In this document: positions 34,539 to 46,344 of the stretch, piece by piece
How the letters are laid out: each line of letters opens with the position of its first letter
Position numbering within the stretch: the stretch's first letter is position 1
Source of the DNA: Silene conica
Taxonomy: Eukaryota > Streptophyta > Magnoliopsida > Caryophyllales > Caryophyllaceae
Reading direction: 5' to 3'
NCBI GenBank assembly: GCA_029255685.2
Contig: CM055315.2
Coordinates: forward strand, 53,969,358-54,033,357
Length of the DNA stretch: 64,000 nt
Program-made: the position numbers and the translations under genes
The notes under the pieces: model-generated
The model's input: the letters and a program-made list of their open reading frames with translations, nothing else
Told to the model about the DNA's origin: nothing
Database searches by the model: none

Positions 34539-36977
34539 TGTAATACCTCGTATTTTATTACGTTTTATTTATTTATTTATGCTAACTTTATTAGTTTTCG
34601 TTGTCGAGGGATTATAATAAAAGCGACATAGTATTGTGGACAAGGATTTTACGCGTTGTTTTTGGAGTCGTATGAGTAATCATTTAGCAAACCCGTACTT
34701 GGTTCATGTTATTTGGGTATTGGGGTGCGTGAGATGCTGACCCATACACGGAAAACCATGCGTATGGGCCTAGGGTTGCGTGCACAAACACAGCCCACAC
34801 ACACAAGTTTCAAATCTGAAATTAGAACTTCAGCTAAACCCTCCCTACCGCCTTATTTAAACAGCACTACAACCCTACCCTAACCCTACTCGACACCAAA
34901 TCACGCTCACACTTACACTGCCGCCATATCAGAGGGTAACACGGAGGCTTTCACGGTGGGTTTAGGTTAGCCTAAGGCCGTTCGTTTACACATCCAAGGA
35001 GGTAAGAACACCCTGCTTATCTCGTTTTCTTGAAATCGTGTTTCTGCCTTACGTTTTGGTTTAAATTGTGTTCACATCACGCGATATTAATCACGCCTCT
35101 TTGTAGATTCGTAATCTATGTTATGTATTCATCATGTTTTGGTTATCTACGAGTCGTCTTTTGTGATTTAAAGTCGTCTTTTTTAGCATTTCGTTTCTGG
35201 GTAGGAGTCGTTTTTGGTTTTTTTTTTCAGAACAGAGTGTAAAAACAATCGTATTTGTACTTGATTCGACAGAGTTCCTGTACATGTGGTTATGGGTTTT
35301 AAGGTCAGTAGAATGGTGGTAGTCTAGGGAGTCGAGGGGTGGTTATAGTGGTGGCTCGTGGTGGTTGGTAACGGTTTTACACTGGGTTTCGTTGGGGCAG
35401 TAAGGACGAGAAATAAGAACAGGCTGTGGACAGTCGGGTGTTTGTATGGTGATTTTGACATGGTGGTTGGGTATGACGACCACTGGTTCCACCACAGGGA
35501 CCACCGCGGCTCGGAGGCGAGCCCGGTGGTGCCACTGGTGTGATCAGGGGTTGAACCTGGTGCGTGGGTGCGGTTGCTGTGAGGGTGGTCTGTTCTGTTT
35601 TGGCGAAAGTCAGGGGTTAACGTGGCTGGGTTGTGTTTGCGTGTTTATTTGTTCAGTAGGTTTTGCTAGGTTGCTTCTTTGTCGGCTAATTAGAGGTTTA
35701 TGGATTATTTAACATGTAATTATGTATATTAGAAGGGTTATTTTATTATTAATTATGGCTCTAATCATATTGTTATTTGTATGGTATGATAATAATATGG
35801 GGACGATTAGTATTTATATGATAGTAAAGAAATAATTTTAGTAGTATAATTATAATTATTGTTATGAACTATTGTGGTGTAAGCAATTGCTATTGTTATT
35901 ATTATCTTACTAATGAGTATTGTGATATTTGAGTAAGTGTTCGTATGCTATATTTAGTAAGTCTAAAAATAGTAATTCTAATTATAGAAAGTTATAATTG
36001 GTTATGATACTTGTGTTCTATGGGCAAGCTTATATGTGGATAGATTCACCATGCGTTATAAATAAATTAATTAGGAACATGATTAAATAATTTTGGGTAG
36101 CGTTGTTGGTATGAGTAGAAATTGATAAGAGTATATTTATAGGAACTGAATTCGAGGTGGAATACTTCTAGAGGGTGATTTCATTTGCAGACTTGTCATA
36201 CAGGTAGGTTACACTGGGACTACTTTTGTATTGTGTTATGTTTATATATGAATTGGATGCTATGGATGCAAGTATGATTATTTATGAGATGCATATACAG
36301 TATTGGTTCTTTATTATTGCATTCATAAGCATGGCATGAATACAGTTACAGAGTGAGATGATGATGAGATATTATTGGGCCCAGGCTAGCTCTGCAGGGC
36401 TAGACCTGGTGACCTCAGCTGTTATGCTGGTGTTCGGCGACGGCCGAGTATAGTCTGTCGGGAGGTTCGGTATGGCTGGGAGTCACAGGTTTGAGAATGA
36501 GAATGAGAATGAGAATGAGAATGAGAATGAGAATGAGAATGAGAATGAGAATGAGCTCGAGCATGGGATAATCATTTGCATATACTGTTTGTTTGCATTA
36601 TTATTATTGTGTTATCCTACTCAACCGCGAGGTTGACAGTGTATTCGTGTTCACCTACGATGATCCGGAATGGGGAGTAGATCTTTCAGGTCAGAGACAG
36701 CGGGACTAGAACTGGGCATGGAAGAGAGACATGGACTAGACCTACCTAGCTGCTAGATCACTTAGTCTCGTTGTCGTAGTGGAACATTTATTTTAATTCA
36801 GTTGTTTTGGAAGTTTTGGGACTAAGTCATGTAATAGTTTCAGTTTAACTATTTATTCTTAAAGTACTGTGCTTCTTTCACTATGTATATCTACTACCCT
36901 GGTCTAACCAGGATGGTAATAGTCTTATTTACCCTGGAAGTCCTAGTTCAGGCTCCTAGGTAAATGGGGGTGTTACA
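34539..36977 (+). repeat. 3' LTR of E
   Basis: 2439 bp, nearly identical to 26811-29203. The main length difference is the expanded GAGAAT microsatellite at about 36492-36555. Confidence 0.92.
36492..36555 (+). repeat. GAGAAT microsatellite
   Basis: About ten hexamer units in the 3' LTR of E against about three in the 5' LTR, so the run changed length after or during the insertion. Confidence 0.85.
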
Positions 36978-37206
36978 CCATCAGTTATTAGCTCACGTAC
37001 CGCGCTATGTCTGACACCCAAGTGTCTAGATTTACCATTGTAAACTTGACTATATGCTTTAGCTAGTGTAGCTGCACTATCACAATGTATAGCTATGGTT
37101 GAGATTGGTTTTGGCCATAATGGAATCTCGTAAACTAAATTTCTTAGCAAAAACACCCAGCCACTTGTTGAAGAATGATCCTCAATATTTATAATCCAGC
37201 TAGCAT
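36978..37206 (-). pseudogene. Second D internal segment: RNase H part (right of E)
   Basis: Continues 26810 after the CCATC duplication. It encodes the same RNase H stretch as 5957-6221 plus the neighbouring YSDASW block. It then meets the partial third LTR. Confidence 0.82.
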
Positions 37207-37352
37207 CAGAATATACCGCGAACTGATAATATAAAAGGCTAGTGTACACTCTGTACTTCCCGAACTAGCTTTATTATTTATAAGTTCGCCCGTCTCTGAA
37301 CCAAACCCAAATTACGAAAAATGAACCTGTAGTTACACTTAAATTACCAACA
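37207..37352 (-). repeat. LTR 3 of D, partial
   Basis: About 146 bp equal to the outer end of LTRs 1 and 2 (compare 5270-5419), ending ATTACCAACA and followed by the GTTAC target copy at 37353-37357. Confidence 0.85.
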
Positions 37353-37357
37353 GTTAC

Positions 37358-38873
37358 CGCTTTCTTTTAGCCTCGTGTTTCCCCTGTTTCAACGCTTTGC
37401 TTAGTTTCAGCGCTTTATAGAAGCGCCGGAAATCAATTTCCAGCCTTCTTTCTTGTTTGCGGCTGTTTGTTTGCAGCGTTTTAAGGTTTTTTCCTTGTTT
37501 TTTCCTTCTTGTTTTGACTCGGCTATTTCTAAAAGCTTTTAGGCTGTTTTTCTTTTAAGTTTTTTTATACATTATAAAGATAATGTGTAATTTTTTTGTG
37601 GGTGAAAAAGTTCACTAGTTTTGATACCTAAATTATTTTAAAACGGTTTAAAATAATGTTGGATTAATCATATTATACGATAATATGAACATGTTTGTTT
37701 GATTAAAATTTTGAGATTAATTACGGAATTATCACCTAATTTAAATCATTAACGGTGGTTTAGGTAAATTACTCTACATAATTACGGAATTATGTCATAA
37801 AAGATTAATTTAATTAGTATGATGCATTCTATATATTATATTGTTGAATGAATGAATGGTTTTATTTACAATTTCGCAATCAGTTGTATTTTGTAATACT
37901 TAGTGTGGCCTTAGTAAATTATGTTTTCGTAATGAAGGAAACATAATTTGTGATGTATTTATGAGATCTCGAATCTCCCTTGTGTAATATTTTTTTTACG
38001 TTTTTGGGAATTAGAATGTAATAATAGGATTTTATTATGTAATTCTTCAATAGTAATTAAGAAGATCAAGATGAAGATCGGATTTCTCACTCCCACTACA
38101 TCACCATCAAGACAAGACAAGCTTCCAGGGTCCATTGCTGAATGGATTCCAAGTTGTATTTTTGTTCTTTTTGGTAGCATAGGCCACACTAGGACTTGCT
38201 TTATTTCCGTTTTGTTTTTCATTCACATGTTTGTTATGCATCATTTTTCCGCCTAAACCAAACCACCTGAATTGCATGAAAATTGACTCATATAGTATGT
38301 ATGCTAGTCTGTGTCGACATAAAGATGTCACACGTTTTTCCCTTAAAGCCATCACCTTAGTTTATTCATTCTCGCAGGCTAGATATTTGTTCACTTAAAT
38401 GAATTAAAATTAAAGATGATGGGATCTTCCTCTATAACCTAAAATTGAGATTAGTCTTTTATAAGTCAAATTACTATGAATCCCTTCTTCGTCGCCAGGC
38501 ATATAGGACCTTACTCTCCATATGACCCCTTCTACGTTGGGTAAGTAGTAGCTGTTGACTTATTTTACCTCAACACCATGACCCTCGTACGATCCTGTGG
38601 TTATGGTGGACTAAAGATAGAATTTACAGAAATTTATCGACCAAGAATTCTAAATGTAGAATTAGCCAAGAGGTTGGCTTATCAATTTACTGAAATTGAG
38701 TCTTGGGATCGTTTATATAGTTCTTGAGGAAGATCAATTATATAAATGCTAAAGTCCTCGCATTAAACTGTTTTTGCTAGACTATTTACAAAACGATGGT
38801 ATGCTTATTATGTTTTAATTTCTTCTTTACAGTGTAGAATTCACCTAAACAAAACAATAATACTGCAAATACT
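37358..38873 (+). other. Leader of F, second part
   Basis: About 1.5 kb of AT-rich untranslated leader between D and gag. The first 150 bp keep the CAGCG/GCGCTTT motif style seen at 4664-4868. No ORF shows recognisable protein. Leaders of 2 kb are known in large copia elements. Confidence 0.7.
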
Positions 38874-41449
38874 ATGGCTGGTCATAATGATGCCTCTATG
38901 CCTAGTGCCACACTAAGAAAAGAATCCTGGCTTAAGGCTTTAATGGACCACATGAATCAGTCCACGCGACTGAAAAATGATGGGTCCAACTTTGCGGACT
39001 GGGAGGCTGCATTACGGAATGCAGCTGTAGCTGATGGTAAGCTCAAGTATTTAACTGAGCCTTTACCACCTAACCCTGGCCCCACTACTAGAGCTAACGT
39101 ATCACAAGCTTATAGTGATTTCGTTATGGAAGCGGGTGCGATAAAGAACGTACTCATTTTTGCAATGGAACCCAATTTGCAAAGACGCTTCCTTTCCCAC
39201 GGTGTAAATAAGATTTTAACCACGCTCACAAACGAATTCTCAAAAGCACCGAGAATCGTTTCATATGAGCACACCTGTCGCTTCTTCGATGCGAAACTCC
39301 AAAAGGGCCAACCAGTTAGCCCACATATTCTCAATATGATTGAGAATGTCGAGAAATTGGAGTCCCTGAACTGCAAGATCAGTGAGAACGTAATCATTGA
39401 TCGAATGCTTCATTCACTTCATGATGGTTTTTCCTTATTCAGGGCAAACTATTACATGAATGACATGAAGAAAAGTCCTCATGAGCTACACTCCCTTCTC
39501 GTACGGACCGATAAGGATCTTAATTTGAGTGGGAGCATGAAGCAAGACGTTCTCATGATTGCAAAGAAGGGAAAGGGTAAGGGAAAAGCTCAAACAGAGC
39601 TAACAGTAGCTACGCCTCCTAAATTCAAAAGGGCCGGATTTAAGAGTGGGCCTGGTGAGACAAGTAGCTCACAAGGCAAGACAAAGAGCAAAGACGGTAA
39701 CATCGAGTGCCACCATTTCCACAAGACTGGGCATTGGAGGCGAAACTGTCCAGTGTACCGTGAAGACATAAAAGCAGGCCGCGTCACTCCTGTTGGTATG
39801 TCATCTTATATTCATATGATTGAGATTAACCATGCAAGATTTGGAACTTGGGTACTTGATACTGGTTGTGGTTCTCATCTGTGTAATCATTTGCAGGGCC
39901 TAAAAAAAACATCACACCTCTCGCAAAGGGTGATGTGGACCTGCGAGTCGGGAATGGAGCAAAAGTTGCTGCTGCTTCCATGGGAACATATGTGATCCAG
40001 CTACCGAGCGGATTCGAGTTATATCTGTATAACTGTTATTATGTATCCAGTTTATCTAAGAACATTATTTCAGTTTCCGTACTCGATAAAGACGGATTTT
40101 CATTCTTAATAAAGGACAATAGCTGTATTTTCTCTTTAAATGGAATGGTTTATGGTAAAGCGGTTTCCATAAATGGTACATATGTCTTAGATCAATCGAC
40201 TGAAATATTACACAAGAATAATAAGAAACTAAAGGTTGGTAACAAAGATCAAACATATCTATGGCACTGTCGTATGGGACACATAAATGAGAAACGTGTA
40301 AAGCAGCTAATACAGAATGGCGCTATATCTCCATTTGATTATGAATCATTTGGCACATGTGAATCATGTCTCATAGGCAAAATGACTCGTATCTCCTTCA
40401 AAGGTGTTGGAATGCGCGTTGCTGGCCTATTAGGCCTCGTACATACAGATGTATGTGGACCTATGTTAATCACCGCACGAGACGGCTATAGATATTTCAT
40501 CACTTTCACGGACGATTTAAGTAGATACGGATATGTCTACTTAATGAAGCATAAAAGTGAATCCTTTGAAAAGTTCAAGGAATTCCAGGCGAAGGTTGAA
40601 AACCAACTGGATAGAAAGATTAAAGCACTACGATCAGATCGTGGTGGTGAATATCTTTCGCATGAGTTTGATCAACACCTTAAAGACTGTGGTATAGTAC
40701 TACAGTTAACTCCACCTGGAACACCACAATTAAATGGTGTGTCCGAACGGAGAAATCGAACACTATTAGATATGGTTCGATCCATGATGAGTCACACAGT
40801 TGTGTCGAATTCATTATGGGGCTTTGCTCTATTATCAGCTGCTCTTATACTTAACCGAAGTCCGTCTAAAGCTGTTGACAAGACTCCATATGAGATATGG
40901 AAGGGAACCGTCCCTAACTTGTCCTTTATTCGGGTTTGGGGCTGCGAGGCTTATGTCAAGTGGAGACACGAGGATAAGCTCGGCCCGCGACCGGTCAAGA
41001 CATACTTTATTGGTTATCCAAAAGGAATGTTTGGTCATTACTTCTATTCGCCTACCGAACACCGCGTTTTTGTTGCGGCTAGTGCGAAGTTCTTAGAGAA
41101 AGAATTTCTCGAGAATAAGACAAGTAATAGAACCTTCGATCTGTCGGAGATTCAAGAACCAACTACTGATCAACCAATGGAGGAAACCGTTCCTTCATCT
41201 TCTGTTGCGGTCAGTATTCCTGAGGAACCCAGAAGGTCGGGAAGACACTCCATTCCTCCAGATAGATACATCGGTATGATCGAGGAACTTGACGGAGTTG
41301 ACGTTTTTCTCTTAGAGAGTAACGAACCCGTGGCCTATAAAGGTGCCATGACCTGTTCCGACTCAAAGCTATGGCTTAATGCCATGCAATCCGAAATGGA
41401 CTCCATGTATGAGAATGACGTATGGGAGTTGGTTGATTTGTCTGATAAG
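38874..41449 (+). pseudogene. F gag, protease and integrase (copia)
   Basis: Begins MAGHNDASMPSATLRKESW. Gag occupies about 38874-39780 and ends in a zinc-knuckle-like CHHFHKTGHWRRNC. Protease block ILDTGCGSHLC type is near 39855. The pre-integrase zinc region (WHCRMGHINEKR, CESCLIGKMT) is near 40260-40390; integrase core near 40435-40760 has HTDVCGPM, SDRGGEYLS and NGVSERRNR. It then runs toward reverse transcriptase, where G is inserted (ATAAG at 41445-41449). Gag contains KNVLIFAMEP, also present in G's gag. Broken by a few breaks. Confidence 0.87.
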
Positions 41450-42634
41450 TGTTTGGTTTATTTATCTCATAATCTAACACTTTTAGTCATACTAAATATA
41501 AATTTAATTAACATATAATTAACTTATTATATGATCTTATGCATGCTAATGGAAATGCGGAAATAACGAGATTTGAACCCTTACACACGGTCCAAATATT
41601 AATGCTAGGATGATCCTCCAAAGTATTCAACAATAACACCTCCTCTATGATGCACCCAAGACAATCCTTAAAGCCGAAACTTACACTTAGCTAGGTGTAA
41701 TAATCGGTTTTCCTTAAACTTTATACTAATCTCTTATTAGAATAATTAATATGAATACTACAACAAGTATAGTATTAAAATATATAATCTTATTATATGG
41801 AAATATTATTAGATAATATTTTGAGAGGATTTTTGAGGTTTCTCACAATAGAAAACCTCAAGGATAGAATGAAAATGACTTGTAGTATTGAATACACCAT
41901 TTTTGTATTTTTGGTGTGGTTTACGTGAACCATGATGGGAAGCACCAAATACTGCTTTTTGTCTAAACACATTGGTTGGCTCAAGGTAATGTTCTCAAGG
42001 AACATGTTTTGTTATTGTCATTTTGTGTTCTTAAAACACAAAACACATTTAATTAACGGTACCACCATTACATAAAATGGACCTCCATTTTATCAAATGT
42101 CATTTTGTACAATTTGTATACTTATGTGTGACATACAATATGTCATAACATAAAATTAATTGTTCTAATTTAAAAATGCATATTTATCAAATAAATATCA
42201 TTTATAAATTAAATAAAACAAGTAATTCGTAACTACTAATATAAAATGGTCATTCACAATAATCGTCAATACGATCTACAACTTTTGTAATAATTTTAAC
42301 CCGATTCATTCTAATTACGATATTAAAAAATATCGTTCATTGTTTAACAATTGACACGTTTCAATTATAAACATAAATCTTACAATAAGATTTAACCTCT
42401 GATTTCTCGGTATACGAGTTTTAAGGAATATGATCAAATCGTATCAATATACATTTGATCACTTTATCAATTAAGGGAATTGTCCTATAGGTGTTACCTA
42501 AAGGGATCAACTGACCACCACCGTCATACGACAGTAATGTCAAACTCTAGCTAGCCAATCATTACCGATTAATGTTGGTCAGTTGACTAATATAATTCGT
42601 ATCATCCCTTGCGCATTCTCGTCATGAGATTTAA
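41450..42634 (-). repeat. Left LTR of G, first part
   Basis: Starts TGTTTGGTTTATTTATC, matching 61910 onward, and is interrupted by H at TTTAA (42630-42634). The remainder is 55546-55590, ending TTTCCCAACA. ORFs in it recur in the right LTR. Confidence 0.88.
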
Positions 42635-44218
42635 TGTAACACCCCCATTTATTTAAGAGCCTTTAGCAAGACATTCTCAAATAAATAGAGTTGTTACCAT
42701 CTCGGAATGACCGAGGTAGTGAATAACAAGTAAACAAACCAAAGTACTTTATATAAAAACTGATTAAATTTAAACTTTTGATATTACATCGATTACACAA
42801 AAAATAAAAGTACACTGATAACATCTAACTATGTGATCTAATTCTAAGTAGGTCCAAGCCATGTCTCTCTCCCCTTGCCCAAGCTCCTAGGCCATCTGTC
42901 TCTGACCTGTAGAATCTACTCCCCATTCCGGATCATCGTAGGTGTACACGAATACACTGTCAACCTCGCGGTTGAGTAGGATAACTCAATAATAAATAAT
43001 GCAACAAATATGATATGCAATGCCATGATATGCTCGAGCTCAATCACAATCTCAATCTCAAACTCATACCCTTACACCAAGCCATACCGAACCTCCTGGC
43101 AGACTATAATCGGCCGTCGCCGAACACCAGCATAACAGCTGAGGTCACCAGGTCTAGTCCTGCAGAACTAGCCTGGGCCCAATAATATCTCATCATCTCA
43201 AATCCGTATCCAATGCATATGCCATGCTCATGAATGCAACATTAATAGTAACAATACTTATGAATGCAACAGTAATAATAATTACTCATAATCATATACC
43301 ATCCTCATATCATTCATGCTCATCATCCATCTCATACACCCAACATCCATTCATAACACATAACAGTAGTATAGTGACAGTGTAACCTACCTGGATAGCA
43401 ATGTAGTCCAAAAGCAAGCCAGCAAGTAAACAATATAATGTCACTTCAAAATCGTCACCTAACAATATAATATACATAATTACTAACTAATATAACTATT
43501 TAAACAAATATAGTATATCAACCAATCAATTAATTAACCAAATAATGTATTACATCTAACAAGACTATTATTAAGCACGACTAGTCAAATAACTCAATTA
43601 GGTGATTAATCAAAATTACCGTCACAACACTATTTAAACAAATTAACTAAACCGGTTCAACTAATGACACTAATTTATCCCAACTAAAGAAAAATGATAT
43701 AAACAATTTAAACTATCAACAACATCAAACATAAACTAAATCAAATAATATTAACAACCATCCCATAATAATTATTATTATAAATACTAATAATAACTTT
43801 AAATAACAACACTACATAACTTATAATTATAATATCAATACTGTAACACCCCCATTTATTTAATGGCCTGTACTAGGACTCCTCAGATAAATACGGGTGT
43901 TACCATCTCGGTTTCCCGAGGCAGTATATACAAAGGAAGATAAACAGTACTTTAAATAAAATTTAACTCAAGTTATGCTCTTACATCCGTGTCCAAAAGT
44001 CTTAACAAACAGATAAAGTACAACTCGTATAAAACTAATTAAGGTGATCTAGACAACTAAACTGGTCCGGAATCAAGCGCTTCCTCCCATAGCTCCCCCT
44101 TAGTCTCAGCCACCTGTCAATCTGCTCCCCAATAATTGGTTCATCACAGGTGATCACGAATACACAGAGTCAACCACGAGGTTGAGTAGGGAAAAGAATA
44201 AAATAGCAATATAATAAA

Positions 44219-44353
44219 CTCTGCACCGATCCAACGCCAAATATACTCCGCACCGATCCAACGCCATATATACTCCGCACCGATCCAACACCAAATATAC
44301 TCCGCACCGATCCAACACCAAATATACTCCGCACCGATCCAACACCGTATCAC
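44219..44353. repeat. 27-bp tandem repeat, five units
   Basis: Unit begins CTCCGCACCGATCCAAC and ends in an AT stretch. The same five-unit array lies in the other LTR at 51874-52008. Unit length divisible by three makes repetitive ORFs (IGAEYIW) that are not genes. Confidence 0.88.
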
Positions 44354-44870
44354 AAGACCCAATATATATATTCGCATCATATCAATATCTCAGAATAATA
44401 TAAACAACACAATAAAACGATCACATGATATTATATCACAACCATGCTTAATAACAATTAAGAACAGTTTACACATCAACATGTACCAGTATTTTCCCCT
44501 ACCTGAAATAGCAGGAACGCAGACAAAATCCGAGATATGCTTCGAAATGTTCCACTCGAAACTCGCTACCTAAAAAGGTATACGTAACGAATCAATAACT
44601 TATACGACTTCCTTAACGATCACGCTTACTATAAATGACAACCCCCATAAGTAAATAGTTTCCATAAATAGAACTTTCCCGATATAGCAACTTCCAAAAA
44701 TAGTAACTTCTAAATATAACAACTTCTGTTTGAATTTCAAATTATTTAAAAAGTGCATTAAAAATCTTTATTAAAATCTTTCCTATAATAAAACAATACT
44801 CCATAAATAATGATGATATCAAAATAGCAAGTATACTAATAACATATAATAGATATATTAATAACAATAA

Positions 44871-44875
44871 TAATA

Positions 44876-44960
<85 letters not shown>
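44871..44960. repeat. AAT microsatellite in left LTR of I
   Basis: About 30 AAT units with a few variants. The right LTR carries a slightly longer run at about 52520-52618. Poly-leucine ORFs are artefacts of it. Confidence 0.92.
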
Positions 44961-44961
<1 letters not shown>

Positions 44962-45887
44962 CACAATTAAACAACCAGCCCCAACCCACGACTCCTAAAC
45001 CGAATTCAACACCGCCTCACCACCACACACGACCCAACGACCACCAAGCACCGCCAGCAACACACTCCCTGAACCCCCTACTACCCTCGCGGCCACCAGC
45101 AATCCCCTTGTCGGCCGCCGGTGAGGCGAACTAGGAACCAGAACCAGCCTGGTTCGTTACTCAGTCACCTGACCAGGGTGTTTTCGAACGCCCCTGGCCG
45201 CCTACACGGTCCCTACCACCACCAGCCACAACCACCAGAGACCACCCTGACAACATACACAACGACCCTGGTGGTACCACCGCATTGACCTCCCCCTAGT
45301 CGTCGGTGATACCACCCCCAACACTCCCTGTACACGCATCAGCCATGAATACCACCAAACAGAGAAAACGAAGACTCCAACCAGACCCGACACAACCACT
45401 GGTAACCACCACGACGACCACCACTACGTTCCCTTGACCACCCCCAGACCGAACATCCTTTCCCTTTTACTAACGCAACAGAAGACACACCTCGAAAGAG
45501 ATTGAAACAACCGCGGATAAACAGACCTGGTAGTGACTATACTGACACTGTCGTGACAGGCGGTATAAAACCCCGTGCCTGGTGACCCTAGGTGGTTGAC
45601 GAAGACGTGACTATAACCCAGACACATCCCTAAACATCATAGATCATATACATATAAAAACCAGACCTCAACAAAGACAAACGCAAGGTTGAAACGTACC
45701 ACAAAACGCGACAGACACAACGAAAGGAGAAGAAACGTGCTGAGCATACCTCTTTCTGGCTCAGATCGACGCACTCTGACCACCCTATGACCACCGTGAC
45801 CACCACCCTCTTAGAGTCTGCTATGTCGGCTATTAGAATATGAGATGTTTGTATGCTAGATAGAGTAGATTAGGTCAGGGTTTATGC

Positions 45888-45901
45888 TTAAATATGGCGG
45901 C
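45888..45901 (-). promoter_or_regulatory. Likely core promoter in I LTR (GCC box and TATA-like)
   Basis: Minus GCCGCCATATTTAA, preceded by A to give AGCCGCC. Repeated in the right LTR at 53546-53559, which is the 5' LTR and would drive the element. Confidence 0.55.
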
Positions 45902-46169
45902 TTGAAGTAAGGGTGTAAATAGGGTTTACAAGTCAAAGAAACGTGGGCTGTTTCTTTGGTTTGTGCACGCATATCGAGGCCCGTGGCCGTGCTGCCATGG
46001 GTCCTGGGTTCGAACCTCCACAACTACGCATTACTATTATTATCTTAAGGTGACTAAGTTCCCCTTTCGAGTCCCATCTAAGACCACAACACCCTGTATA
46101 AAACGAGTACGAGCAAACTTATAAAACGAACTATTTAAATAAAAGGAACCAAAAATGCGAGGTATTACA

Positions 46170-46187
46170 GTCTTCCCTCCTTAAAAA
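46170..46187 (-). other. Polypurine tract of I
   Basis: Minus TTTTTAAGGAGGGAAGAC beside the 3' LTR. Confidence 0.85.
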
Positions 46188-46344
46188 GAACTTCGTCCCA
46201 AAGTTCTACCACACTTAGGTGACAAAAAAACTCAAACGAACTTGGAACGCAAATATCACAAAGCAGTCTGCACAAAACTTACTTAAAACACAGAATGTCA
46301 CATTCCATCCCCCTTAAAGAAAAGTTACGTCCGTGTAACTTACC

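Larger units (their letters stand above)
26811..36977 (+). mobile_element. Element E: Tekay-type Ty3/gypsy, plus strand
   Basis: 10.2 kb with exact CCATC target copies (26806-26810 and 36978-36982). LTRs are 26811-29203 and 34539-36977. The interior has a Met-tRNA primer site (29207-29220), leader, gag-pol region 29782-34359 and polypurine tract (about 34522-34538). The LTRs are nearly identical, differing mainly in a GAGAAT microsatellite, so the insertion is young. The coding region is broken by a handful of breaks. E sits in the shortened second copy of D. Confidence 0.92.
4879..37352 (-). mobile_element. Element D: Ty1/copia, three-LTR tandem form, interrupted by C and E
   Basis: D lies on the minus strand inside F's leader and is bounded by exact GTTAC copies (4874-4878 and 37353-37357). 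From low to high coordinate it has LTR 4879-5419, an internal region (5420-25627, holding C), LTR 25628-26150, a second, shortened internal region (26151 to about 37206, holding E) and a partial third LTR (about 37207-37352). A single TSD pair outside all three LTRs points to one insertion or a later unequal exchange, not two separate hits. The proteins are copia type (integrase before reverse transcriptase). It is broken, with several breaks. Confidence 0.87.
43842..46169 (-). repeat. Left LTR of I (3' LTR)
   Basis: 2328 bp, TGTAACACCCCC to GCGAGGTATTACA. Holds five 27-bp tandem units (44219-44353), an AAT microsatellite (44871-44960), the GCCGCC-TATA core (45888-45901) and a B-box-like GGGTTCGAACC (45999-46019). 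Confidence 0.93.

Noticed and set aside
41445-41449. The same ATAAG target duplication for G and for B
   Set aside because: Five bases agree by chance easily; the two insertions are in different elements and of different superfamilies.
41793-42005. ORF of about 70 residues repeated at 62475-62663
   Set aside because: Part of the duplicated LTR of G.
44144-44380. Repetitive ORF with IGAEYIW units, and a CRISPR-like look of the 27-bp array
   Set aside because: Direct tandem repeat without spacers inside an LTR of a plant retrotransposon; duplicated in the other LTR.
44742-44966. Poly-leucine and poly-isoleucine ORFs (also at 52397-52624 and 53832-54285)
   Set aside because: Translations of AAT microsatellites.
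45999-46019. Possible tRNA gene (GGTTCGAACC motif)
   Set aside because: No cloverleaf, acceptor stem or convincing A box around it.
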